Part shown: piece after piece, positions 1-11,700 of the stretch
Layout: every line of letters starts with the position of its first letter
Position numbering within the stretch: the first letter of the stretch is position 1
Source: Dillenia suffruticosa
Taxonomy: Eukaryota; Streptophyta; Magnoliopsida; Dilleniales; Dilleniaceae
Reading direction: 5' to 3'
DNA: 64,000 nt
Assembly (NCBI GenBank): GCA_033439265.1
Contig: JAVTVX010000035.1
Span: 10,690,001 to 10,754,000, forward strand
Made by a program: the position numbers and the translations under genes
The notes under the pieces: model-generated
Told to the model about the DNA's origin: nothing
Databases searched by the model: none
The model's input: only the letters and a program-made list of their open reading frames with translations

Positions 1-865
1 TTGGTTTATTATTTAATATTATCACATTCTGTTTCAATTTAATATTTCAATCCGATCTCAAATATCTAAATATACATATTCAAATATATCACATGTGGTT
101 TTGCCAAACGTAGATCACCTTCTGGCTCTCCAAAATGCAGAATAACGTTGTGGGTCAGCGAAACGCAGAATTTCGTTATCGTCCTGTGCAGTATAGAACT
201 ATTTTTTAAAATTAAAACCGATAAAAAAATAGGGAAAAAAAACATATTTAATTCTGTTTTAAACATTTTTTTTGAGTTAACATATAACTTTTAATATGTA
301 GCACACACACCACGCACTCTATATTTTTAATATATACATTTAAATCCTAATGTATTTAAATATACAACTTAAATCTAAATATGTTAAAATATAACATACT
401 TTTTTTCTCATTCTAAAATCTTTTTTTTATTTTAATATAATATATTTAATATTAAATGAATATATTTAAAATATATTTTTCTGTCTTTTTTTGTTTTTTT
501 TTTGTATTATAAAAAAATATATATATATCACAAAAGTAAAATTAATACAAATTTCACTAAACTATACCGAGCAACTCTTCTCATTTTGTAACCAAAATTA
601 AAATTCTACACCGGGCATCACGTGGTATACACCTCCTAGTTGCTAGAAAACTTTCTTCGTCCGAAATCTTTCTTCGTTTCTGACAAACCTTTGTCCCTCT
701 CTCTCTACCTTTGTCTCTTCTTTTATGTCTTTATCTTCTCTATTTCTCTCTCCGATAAAGTCTTTCACTCTTTTCTCTCTCTTCTATGTTGGCAACCTTG
801 GCATTTCTCCTTTTTTGTAGCCTCAATAATCCTTTGTCTTTGTCTTTCAATCCATTTTCTTTTTT
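1..865. other. AT-rich gene-free stretch
   Basis: No credible gene is visible. The first 600 bases are AT-rich with many homopolymer runs. From about 660 the sequence becomes pyrimidine-rich (CTCTCT tracts), which opens spurious reading frames on both strands rich in Ser/Leu/Phe or Glu/Arg. No domain is recognisable. Confidence 0.6.
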
Positions 866-1525
866 CACCTTTATCTCTCTCAATCAAGTTTTTCTCTTTT
901 CTCATTTTTTTTCCTCTCTCTCGGTCACCTCCAGCCTCTATCTCCTCTTCCTCTTTGGAACCCACTCAATCAAATTTTAATCATATTGGATCTTTTAAAG
1001 ACAAATTTATATTTATATTTATTTTTATCGTTTATAAAATTTAAGATAAAAAACTTATATAAAGATAATAATATCGAATCATTGATAAAACAAGACATTG
1101 GTTGATTGGTGTGTCTTATTCTAATGCTTTTGATTTTGATAAATTTTTTAATTGTATATATTAAGAGAAAAATTGCTAATAAAATATTTTCACCTTTATC
1201 TCTCTCAATCAAGTTTTTCTCTCTTCTTATATATTTTTTTCTCTCTCTCAATCACCTCCGGCCTCTGCCCCCTCTTTCTCTCTAGAACCCACTCTAACAA
1301 ATTTTAATTAGATTATATCTTTAAAAAATAAATCTATCTATATATCTATTTTTATCATATACAAAATTTAAAATCGTGAACTTATATAAAGGTAATAGTA
1401 TCAAACCACTTAACAACAAGGCATTGGTTGATTGGTGTGTCTTATGCTAATACTTTTGATTTTGATTAATTTTTTAATTGTATATATTAAGATAGAAATT
1501 GCAAATAAAATATTTGACAATTTTA
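866..1525. repeat. Imperfect 325-bp tandem duplication
   Basis: Two adjacent copies begin with the same CT-rich block (CACCTTTATCTCTCTCAATC at 866 and at 1191), so the period is 325 bp. Both then run through a GAACCCACTC segment, an ATATAAAG(A/G)TAATA segment and a TTGGTTGATTGGTGTGTCTTA segment in the same order. The copies have diverged by substitutions and small indels, so the event is old. No coding content is seen. Confidence 0.85.
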
Positions 1526-2706
1526 ATATTATAAAAGAATAGAAAGTTTAATTTATATAAAATTTTCATTCTTTTCTTAATCTATGTCAAATATTTTTTC
1601 ATTATAAATTTTTTGTTTCTATTATTAGGCCCCATAAAGGAAAATTTTTGACTCCATGCCGGCCTATGCCCATATCCATAAGCTCCTTCCTTCATCAAAG
1701 AAAGGACATGGGCTTCATCACCAAAAAAAAGGACATGGGCTTCGTTGCTACCCCGAGTTTTAACTTGTGGGCTAAGTATAATCTCACTCTAGATTAAGTT
1801 GGGGCCTAAGGCCCAGAGTCTGGACCGGACCTCAACATTGACATGTGTACATCAACGTCAAGAGAAGCACCCCCAACAACAATTACTAGCTTGGTGCCGG
1901 TCAACCATTTTAGAAAAAAGAAAAAAAAATCATATATCAAAATTATCCAATAATCATATTGACGTTGATTAAATTCAATTCAAATTGAATTAATTTTTTA
2001 AAAGCAAATTTCTCATAACGTATGTTTTTTCCATTAAAACTCAAAACTGAAATTTTATTTAAGAAATATTAATGTTCAACAACTTGACCGAGATAAAAAA
2101 AAAATTAAAAGAGTAGCTATGGCAATAAATAGCTTGATAGAATAGAGAGATATTTGAATTCATTTCAATTTCAAAATAAGTTAAATTTAACTTAGTTGAA
2201 CTTAATTTTCCAAAAAAATAAAAAATAATTTATTCATATATAACTCAATAAAATCAATTAAACTCAAATAGACAACATGACACAAATTTTGAAATAAACT
2301 CCAACTCGCTTACAAGTTAAAAAATTGTGTCTGAATTAGAACTATTTACTTATGAGCAAGGCAAATCAAAGTTCTTATTAATCATTTAGTTTATTTGAGC
2401 CCCCGTTGAGAAAGGGTTCACCATTTCCCTAGTTTATGATACCTTATAAACCATTCTAAAATTTTATATATTTCTAATTTTTGCATGGGAATCAATAAAA
2501 CAAAAAAAACATGCATACAGTTATTTTTTGTTATTTGGTTTTTGGTTTAGTAAACTATTCTTATCACTAGACCTGTTCACAATTCTGGGTCGGACTAGAG
2601 TTGAACCAACTCAATTCGTTTTGATTCTGAAACAAAATCATGAGTATCACAATCCAATTATAGTTCTTGATTCTGAAAAACTGTAACCATAACCGGACTA
2701 AATATT
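1526..2706. other. AT-rich intergenic stretch
   Basis: No gene is seen. A short direct repeat (AAGGACATGGGCTTC, twice near 1700-1742) and AT-rich filler are all that stand out. The stretch ends at the T-rich tract that marks the 3' end of the minus-strand LINE. Confidence 0.5.
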
Positions 2707-3071
2707 TTTTTTCTTTTGGTTTGAAAAGGGGGCCCAAGTAGGCCCAAAGAAATAAGGAACAATGCAGAGAGAATAGAATAGCAAAATGCTCTTAAAGAGC
2801 TATTCTTAAGAAAGGCGGGTTGAGCTCATCAGCATGTAGAAGGGGAAGTACTTCTTGAGGAGGGAAGTGCACAATATGAAGGTCTGGGGCTACTTGGTGA
2901 CCAAGATTGACAAGAAGATCAACACATTGATTACCTTATCTGGGAATGTGAGAGATGGGAGGTAAGCTAATAGAATGTCTGAGGAGAATGCAGTCCTTAA
3001 TGATGTGGGGAGGTGGTGCAAGGAGGGAGCTCATTTGTCAAAGAGGTCTACAATGTCTATAGAGTCTATCT

Positions 3072-3395
3072 CTATCGAATGCTCTTCAGATTAAGATTAG
3101 AGGCAAGCTTAAGCCCCTCCGTAATGCTCCAAAGCTCAGCACTAAGAGAAAAAGATATGCCAATGTTAATTATAAAACCTGCTATCCATTTCACACTTGA
3201 ATCACAAATAAGACCACCCCTAGCAACATAACCAGAGACGATGCTAGCAAATCCATCAGTGTTGAGTTTGTAGTATTCTGGAGGTGGATGGTGCCAAGCT
3301 ATCATTTTACATCGAGGCATGCTCCTGGTGGCACAAGCAGCAGATAAGTCCCTGGCAAGGTGAATAGATAGAATTGTTGTAATTGAAGGATCCAC
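3072..3395 (-). pseudogene. LINE RNase H domain remnant
   Basis: A 107-codon minus-strand frame reads as the plant-type RNase H (RVT_3-like) domain found at the C-terminus of many plant LINE polyproteins. It contains KLNTDGF with the first catalytic-type Asp, then ARGGLICD, then a SAELWSITEGLKLA segment with the Glu helix. The frame stops after this segment, before the remaining catalytic Asp positions could be seen. Upstream, at about 3590-3730, the minus strand gives a CKNSNESILHYLRDCIWAKR stretch typical of the zf-RVT region just before RNase H. It is part of the dead LINE and not a host gene. Confidence 0.8.
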
Positions 3396-4112
3396 TGATT
3401 GGTTTTCAAAGACCCTTTTGCATCTGGCTCTCCAAATGTACTAGATAGCAGCAAGGAAAATAGTATTCCAATTCTAGAGATTGTATGCAGATTATAAGGA
3501 ACAATTAGACCTTAATCAAAGGTTAGTGGAGCTGGAGTTAAAGTTAAGATCAACCTAGGTGAGGGGAGATATATTAAACCAGACTCTCTTTGCCCAAATG
3601 CAATCTCTTAGGTAATGGAGGATCGATTCATTGGAGTTCTTACAGAGGAGGTAGAGAAGGTCCACTATGACTCTTCTCCACTTTTTTCAGCATTTGTGTA
3701 GATTTTCCCCAAACTAACAAGCCAAATAAATAACTTTGTTCTTTCTAGACTATGGATCTTTTGAACCTAGCAATGCTGACTTCCATCCTACCGATTTTGG
3801 GGAGAATTTCTATGAAGGCTATGGTAGGCTAAAGTAACAGAGAAAGCACCATCTCTAGAGTGTCTACAATATAAAGAATCTTACACATCCCTGGTGCTAG
3901 CAGGCACGATAGCTTTGATCTTCTTGACTTTATTGTTGGGGATAAGATTTTACAGCTCATACAGGTTTCATTCTCTATTCTCAAACAAGAAAACTACTCA
4001 CTTTCATTCTGGCATTTATCTGGTCCCACTGGACAATTGCTGAGGTTGTGAGAGGTTCATTGCCTACCCACAAATCATGCCAAAACCTCACTTTGGATCT
4101 GTCTCCAATCCT

Positions 4113-5480
4113 CTATTTAACCCATTTTTCAATGCAATTTCTAGCTTTCAAAATACTTCTCCACGTGTTGAGGCAATTTGCCCTCACTTTGTATTGCAAG
4201 AAGCTATCTCGGAAGAGATATTTGTGAGTGAGGATTCTGTACCAATGGGCTTTATTCTCATGCATAATTTTCCAACCTAGTTTGGACAAGAGAGCTATGT
4301 TGGTAGTTCTTGCACTCCTTATTCCCAAGCCACCTTTCTGCTTCTTTGTGCAAATTTTGAACATATTAACAAGATGAATTCTCTTGCGTTCTAAATTGCC
4401 CCTCCAGAGGAATTCCTATAGACTCAATCTAGGGTCTTGCAAGTGCTTTCTAGCAACCAATTGCTTTGCATGGTGTGAATTGGAATTACCAAGGTAACAA
4501 ACTCGATTAGAGTGTCTCTACCAACAATGCTAAGCAGATTTTGTTTTCAATTCGAAAGCTTGTGTTGTACACTTTTCTCAAGAGCCTTGAAGGTGTTTCT
4601 TGAAATTCTCCCATGAATTAGAGAAACTCTTCCCAGGTTTCAGCTATAGAGAATTTATTTAAGTCTACCAAAGAGTCCTTTAATTCCTAGGGGTACGAGG
4701 GGAACACCAAAAAGAAGTTTTGGAGGGATTGATTTTCAAGTCACTCTCCACTCCAAAGTCATGCATGCACTAAAGAATACAACTCATATCAGCAAGGTTT
4801 GCCTATGCAAATATGATAAGGTCATCGGCAAAGAAGAGATATGAAATAGACGGACCTCTCTTAGCCGACTTGATTTGGGTCCATTTCCAAGCTCTTACCA
4901 ATTCTTTGATTCTGTAGGACAATCTTTCCATAGCTAGGATAAAGAGATACAGCGAGAGGATGTCCCCTTGCCTTTAGCTATCTCATATGTTTCCTGTTTC
5001 TAGAGGTTCGAATGGAGTGGATGGCCTATTGGATGGCAATGATATTATTTATGGTTCCATGATTTGATAAGAAACTATTTTGTTGGGGACCTATAACTCT
5101 CTGTAGCATAGGTCATAGCCTCCCCGCTATAAGTTTGGTGAGGATTTTGTACGAAGTATTGAGCAAGCTCATCGGTCTAAAGTCCGTTGTAGTATCTAGA
5201 GTTTTGCATTTTGGGATGAGAACCATGTGGGTCTTGGAAAGAAAAGGATGGAAGTAACCATCTCTTCAGACATTCTGCACAAAGGAGCAAACTATATTTT
5301 TATCAATCTATCAACGAAGTTGGTAGATGATCAAAGAATTGCCATGGGCCCAAAGGACTTGAGACCCCCTATAATGAAGACAGCAGATCTGATTTCTTCT
5401 TTTGAGACTCCTCTAGTCAAGAGCACTCACTCTTCCTCATTGAGCTTCATCTGATAGTAGTTGTAGGAGGTGGAAAGAAG
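4113..5480 (-). pseudogene. LINE reverse transcriptase remnant
   Basis: Several RT blocks are readable on the minus strand in the expected order. A GGLKSFGP block sits near 5340-5400 (family KAPGPDG motif, here altered). A MVLIPK block with DFRPMSLLN follows near 5130-5220, then RQGDILSLYLFILAMERL near 4915-4975. The catalytic-site block YLFFADDLIIFA, holding the FADD aspartates, lies near 4803-4840 and is followed at once by an in-frame stop. The C-terminal part (GGLGIRSARTTNIALLSKLG) lies in an 83-codon frame at 4113-4364. The frame is broken between blocks, so no active enzyme is encoded. Confidence 0.88.
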
Positions 5481-5555
5481 GGTGCAGTCTTGGGTAGTGA
5501 AGAGCTGTTGAAAATAAGTCTAAATATGTTCTTGCAGCAGAGTTTGGTCATGATT

Positions 5556-6620
5556 CTAATCCCCATTAAGCTTGAGGCTGATGATCATATTTGCATTTCT
5601 CTTCATTTTGGCGATGGTGTAGAAGTATTTGGTGTTTCTATCACCTTCCAAGTACCATTTAACTCTGGATTTTTGGTACCAAAACATCTCCTCTTGATTA
5701 AGGGTACTATGATACTCATCTAAGAGATTCTGCTCTAGACATTGCAGAAAGGAAGAGTATATGTAATGTCTTGAGTCTTGTATCCCTCTGAGCCTTCTCT
5801 CAATCTGATTCTTTCTTTGAATGATACTGCCGAATACATTTCTAATCGAAGCTTTCATTTCAGAGGCAATGTTGTCAATGACAAAGAGAATATAGTGGGC
5901 AAAGGGCAGCCACGCAGCATCACAGGTTTCATTGAAGAGGGGAGTAGATAGCCACACAACTTGGAATCTAAATGGCCTCTTGTCTTTGGCAGGCGGTTGA
6001 TGATATGGGTCTGAAGCATGATGGGACAATGGTCACTGTAAGTTCTAGACAAGTTAAGGACCTTGAACTCAGGAAAAACAAGACAAACGGTATAATTAGC
6101 AAGAACTCTATCAAATCTCTCTCAAAGATCTATTCGCCCATTGATTTTCCTAATCTAGGTGAACTTAGGACTAGTAGTTCCTAGGTCAATCAAATTGCAA
6201 TTGTTGTAATAGTTCTTGAACTTCTTACATCTCCTCTCAACCTCCTAGCTATAATTAGTTGATTCTTCTGCAAAAGCTAAGTTACCTAAAAGGAACCAAG
6301 GGCGACTTATGTTGGCAGCAAAGGTGGAGAGATCAGACAAAAAGGTTGTTTCTTATTACTATAAGGCTGGACATATACAATAGATAAAAGCAAGGGCTTG
6401 TAATTAGAGTTGATGAAAGTGTGGTGGACTTGATCAGTATGACTGGTAACCTAATGATTTACCTTATCTGGTTCTAGTTCAACCACAATCCCCATCTTAG
6501 GCCATTGGTCGGAACAATGAACCTTTTACTCAAGCCAAAGCCTTTAATAAAGTCTGGGAGCTCATTATTCTTAGACTTAGTTTTCAAAAAACAAACAATG
6601 TTAGGTTAATACTGTCTAAC
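5556..6620 (-). pseudogene. LINE endonuclease and linker remnant
   Basis: On the minus strand, the AP-type endonuclease of the LINE is visible in pieces. A NIVCFLKTKSKN block lies near 6555-6605, an RPWFLLGN block near 6280-6310, and the C-terminal SDH motif (TYSDHCPIML) near 6020-6050. A 157-codon frame at 5556-6029 carries the linker to the RT, ending in the typical WYLEGDRNTKYFY segment. Stops and frameshifts separate the blocks. The active-site Glu is retained or altered depending on frame, and I cannot claim activity. Confidence 0.8.
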
Positions 6621-7331
6621 AAACTTGAAGCAGACGTGTTTAAATTTGGAGTTAACTACTCTACAATAATTCCACACTATTATTTTGTGATTCATTGGGC
6701 AAGAAGAGGGAGGGATTATAGGCAAGAGAAAAACCTCAATTATTCTCAATTATGTCATCCTCTTCTTCCATCTCAGAGACAGAGGACTCTTCACAACTAT
6801 CCATTTCATCATCATCACTGGAAGACTAAAAACCTTGATCCTACTCCATGTCTTCATCTTCTGGATCAAGACTCCATCTAACAGAGTCAAATAAACTAAA
6901 GTTGATGGGCCAGTTACAGGCTTTCGACTCCTATGGATGAAGGGCATTTAGGGCTGGGAAATGGGTTGTTGGTAAACTAGATGATGTTTTTGGAATGAGT
7001 TTGGTGTTGGGTTGGCTAGAGGCAGAGCTAACGTGTTAGACGTTGGATGGGCTAAAGTTTTGGGCTCTATTTAATCCAATATTTTGAGATATTTTAGAGG
7101 GATATTTATTTTCTTATAGTAGTTCAATTGATAGTTTTTTGTTTTTTGTTTTTTGTTTACTTGTAGTCCCTTCCGAATGAGTTTTTTCAATTGAGATAGG
7201 TTTGACTTTATCTTGTTTGTGTTTCTTTGCCAACATTGTACTAGTTCCCTACTTTTGCTCCTTTTCTTTTCTTCTCTACTGAAACCCCTGACTTCTACCC
7301 TCATACTCGTCATTGATTCTGCTGCTCTGCA

Positions 7332-7711
7332 TGAAAGCATTCTCTTATGCATTTACAGCGAAATAAATGTTGAGTGTCCCAAGATCTAGGGTCAGATCAC
7401 TAACCTTTCGATGTACGGGTCCGAAGAATGTCACCAATGGATCAATCTTCTTTCTCTTTCACAATCCAAGAGTCCTTTTGATAGAATGGAATTAGGAAGT
7501 GTGTAGATCTTCTTCCTTACTTTTTCATTTTTCTCTCTACCCTCTTAGTGCACCATGGATGGAATAATGGGGATGGTTATTGGGAGTTGGAGTTGGTTTT
7601 TTCCATAAAAAACCACTCCCTCCCTTCCCTCCTTTGGAAATTCAAAATAGGGAAATGGGTTTGGTTCAAACCCACATGGGCGACCCGACCCGGATTTTCC
7701 CATAACTTACA
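7332..7711 (-). repeat. 3' LTR of the copia element
   Basis: 380 bp, read on the + strand as TGAAAGCATTCT to ATAACTTACA, so it has TG/CA ends on either strand. It is flanked on the outside by CTGCA. Compared with the other LTR it differs at an A/G near 7394, a T/G in the GGGTTTGG(T/G)TCAAA block and a C/T near the right end. Confidence 0.97.
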
Positions 7712-7721
7712 TCTCCCACTC
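7712..7721 (-). promoter_or_regulatory. Polypurine tract
   Basis: Immediately upstream of the 3' LTR on the element's strand the sequence reads GAGTGGGAGA. This is the expected position and composition for the primer of plus-strand DNA synthesis. It carries a single T interruption. Confidence 0.8.
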
Positions 7722-8793
7722 GCACATGAGGGTTAGACCTACATTTTACTCAATCACTTCCATATACCATCGATTTCATACAGACAAATGGATCGTGTGA
7801 CCAGCGAGTACATCAAGAGCTCATAACTACACACCGTTTAAGGATATATAGCAGCTCAAGATCTAATATTATGAGGACATCAAGTCTCGCTATACCCCAG
7901 ACCTCTTTTTACTATATATATATAGAGTCACTGTACCTCTTATCCCTCTATTAATAAACGAGAGCATACTTGACTCATTTCAACTATGCATTCACAATTA
8001 TGTTTCAGAATATCAAGTTAAAAACATAACTGGCCAGTCTGTGAATACAAAAATTATGTACAAACTTTAAGACAGTCTTCCTTTCGCACTACTATCTTTC
8101 CACTTCATTTTAGCTGCTTTCCTAGTCATGCACCGCAAAACCGAATCACACATGATTTATTGGTTACATGCTAAAGTAGCAACACTAAAATAAACTTTCA
8201 AGAAACAGGCGAAAGTCTTAAGGGTATTAAATGAGGTTAATTACAAACCTCTGGGTCTCACACAATGAGATAGAGGGATTTATCAACTCATTTCCCATAG
8301 GGTCACTGAAAGCACACGTGGTATGAACACGTGCTACGATGCCTTTTCTATTTATTTAGAAGCGTATGTCTATTTCAGAATTTATAATACATCGTACAGG
8401 TTTTAGTCCAAGTATATCACGATACTGACTTGATTCTCTCTTCTTATAAATCCTCCAAAAAAAACTTTTCCAAGAGAGAACCACACCTGGCTTCTAGACA
8501 AGTGTAATGGATTGTGGGAAATCCATTTCGATTATCCAATAAGTAAATATCAACGATAATCTCATCTTAGTTCTGTACTAAGGTGGCTAATTTATGTTAA
8601 TTATCCAAAATTAACATTGCCTCATCTCTACATATCACATAGATATTAGAGGCGATTGCTCGTGTGAGAGAGCCAATCTTCCAAACTTGTCCGACATACT
8701 TTTTAATCAAGACATAAGAACTCACAAATGTAAAGAAATTCAAATGTCATATAATAATGAACATTACATCATGTTTATTGCTTATACATACAA
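7722..8793. other. 3' untranslated region of the copia element
   Basis: About 1.07 kb between the end of gag-pol and the polypurine tract. It is AT-rich, and no env-like or other frame is recognisable in either orientation. Confidence 0.6.
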
Positions 8794-11700
8794 TTACAAT
8801 CTACGCAATCCTAGAGATTTTACATGTTTCAGAAATACATCTCTAGGTATCGGTTTCGTAAATGGATCAGCCACCATTAAATGCGTAGATAAATACTTCA
8901 ATGTCACCTCTCCTTTTTCAACAATGTCTCGAATAAAGTTGAATTTCGTATCAATGTGTTTGGTTTTCCCATGATATTTGGGATCTCTCGTATAAGCGAT
9001 TGCTGCTTGACTATCACAATAAATTGTCACAACTCCCACTGTGTCGCTTACAATCCCTAAATGTTGAAAAAAACGTTTCAACCAAACACACTCCTGAACT
9101 GCTGAAGCACAAGCTACAAACTCTACTTCCATCGTCGACAGTGATACACATGTTTGTTTCTTACTTCTCCAAGAGATTGCGCCTTTATTTAGCAAGAAAA
9201 CATAACCTGAGGTGGACTTACGTTCATCTAAGTCACCACCCCAATCAGCATCTGTGTATCCGCTCAATAACAAGTCATTTCCTTGATAACAAAGGGAATA
9301 ATTCGCAGTTCCTTTCAGGTATCTTAGAATCCTCTTCACAGCTGTCCAGTGAGCTTTACCTGGATTGGATTGATACCTGCTGACCAAACCCACGGCATAG
9401 CAGATGTCAGGGCGAGTACACATCATAGCGTACATCAGACTCCCAACAGCGCTGGAATACGGTACTTTTGACATCTCATGTTTTTCTTCAGCGGTCTTTG
9501 GGCGCATTGCTAAACTTAAACTTTCGTCTTTAGCCACAGGAGTATCAATAGGTTTACAGCTATCCATCCTAAATCGTTCCAAAATCTTTTTAATATAAGA
9601 TTCTTGAGATAAAGCTAACAATCTCTTAGAACGATCTCTGTGGATCTTAACACCCAGTATGTACTCTGCTTCACCCATGTCCTTCATTTCAAAATTTGAT
9701 GATAACCAACTTTTGATATTCAGGACATACTCCATATCATTTCCGGCTAACAATATGTCATCGACATACAGACTTAGAATTACAAATTTATTATTGGACT
9801 TTTTCACATAAACACAATGGTCTTCGTCTATCATTACGAAGTCGTAAGAGATTACGAATCTATGAAATCTCAAATACCATTGTCTTGAAGACTGTTTAAG
9901 GCCATAAATTGATCTATTCAATTTACAAACTTTATTTTCTTGACCTTTAACAATGAAACCTACTGGTTGTTCCATGTAGATTTCTTCTTTAAGTTCTCCG
10001 TTGAGAAACGCAGTCTTCACATCCATTTGATGTAATTCTAAATCTAAATTGGATACAATAGCTAATAATAAGCGAATAGAGGCAAATCTCACTACTGGTG
10101 AAAATGTTTCTTCATAATCAATACTCTCTTGTTGGGTATAACCTTTTGCCACCAATCGAGCTTTGTACCTCTCAATTGTTCCATCAGCTTTACGTTTAAC
10201 TTTAAGAACCCATTTGTTCCCAATAGGTTTGCGCCCAGGTGGAAGATCAACCAGTTCCCAAACATAGTTGGAATCCATCGACTTTATTTCTTCCTCCATT
10301 GCTTTTATCCACTCATCCTTGGCAGGACAAGATAAAGCCTCGTTCACATTTTTCGGCTCATCCTCGTCCTGTGGAGAAATGATGAAGGTGTACCCTTCAA
10401 TTTCGTAATGACGTTTGGGCACAGCTTTCCTAGTACTTTTCCGAATTGATGATTCGGTTGGATCGTTAGAATTTGAATCCCTCCCACTGGGATCATCTGG
10501 GGATTCAACTTCTCGTAATTCCCTTGATCCATCCTGCACGGAACCATCATTTGAATTATTTAATTCAAACAAAGGTTCTCCTTTTGTTGTATCACCTTTA
10601 CTAGGAAAATCATTTTCCAAGAACGTTACATTTCGTGATTCAAGCTTTTGACTGATGAGAATATCTAACAAGATACATTTCTTCCCCCGGGGACCAAGCT
10701 TTCCAAATTTATTAGAAGGATCATGAACATATGCTGCCGATCCCCAAGTTCTAAGATCAGTCAGACTTGGTGTCCTACCAGTCCATAGTTCGTACGGTGT
10801 TGTGGGTACTGTTTTTGAAGGCACTCTATTTAAAATATAGGTCGCAGTTAATAATGCATCTCCCCAAAAGGAAATTGGCAAGTTAGCCTGCGCCATCATA
10901 GATCTCGTCATTTCTAACAACGTCCTATTCCTCCTCTCAGCAACACCATTTTGTTGAGGCGTGTGGGGAATAGTCAATTGTCTAATTATTCCTTTTTCAT
11001 TACACAGATCATTGAACTGATCTGATAGATATTCACGCCCTCGATCTGTTCTTAAGGCTTTAATCGTTCTATCCATTTGATTCTCTACTTCATTCATATA
11101 ACGTCGAAAACACTCAAGTGCTTCAGACTTGTGAGTAATCAAATAAACATGACCAAAACGCGTGAAATCATCAATAAAAGTAATGAAATATGACGCTCCA
11201 TGCCTAGCCTTCACATTCATTGGACCACAAATGTCAGAGTGAACCAATTGTAATGGAAGTTCAGCCCTCACGGCTTTTCCAAAAGGTTTTCGAGTCATCT
11301 TCCCGGCAAGACAATATTCACAATTCGGTAAATCAACTTTAGTAAGCGAACCCAATAGTCCTGCTTTCAGAAGTCGATTCATCTTGTCCTGCCCTATGTG
11401 ACCAAGTCTAGCATGCCATACTTTATCATCTATATTAGTATTACTAGAAGAGCAAACATTTAACGAAATATAACGATCAGTATAACAGTTAAACATTTGT
11501 CTGTCACAATCTAAAGTAAGAAATCCATTTAACAGATGTCCAGTACCATAAAACACACCACCATTATAAATACAAACCCTATCACGAGTAAAGTTCAAGT
11601 CATAGCCAAGTTTAAGAAGAACAATAACAGAGACTAAATTTCGTCGAATTTCTGGTGCAAAGAGAACATCATGTAAGATTAGAGTTTGGCCACTTCGTAA

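Larger units (their letters stand above)
2707..7331 (-). mobile_element. Degenerate LINE (L1-type non-LTR retrotransposon), main part
   Basis: Read on the minus strand, this is the decayed second ORF of a plant L1-type LINE, in the usual order. Endonuclease pieces lie about 6620 to 6000, a linker at 6029-5556, reverse transcriptase about 5480 to 4113, a zinc-finger-like zf-RVT segment about 3730 to 3590, and RNase H at 3395-3072. The T-rich tract at 2707-2720 on the + strand is what a 3' poly(A) tail would look like. Stops and frameshifts are frequent, so it is dead. The 5' part is displaced by the copia insertion and continues at 15094. No target-site duplication of the LINE was found. Confidence 0.88.

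Noticed and set aside
640..1251. Overlapping frames on both strands in CT-rich DNA
   Set aside because: Low-complexity Ser/Leu/Phe or Glu/Arg/Lys composition caused by CTCTCT tracts.
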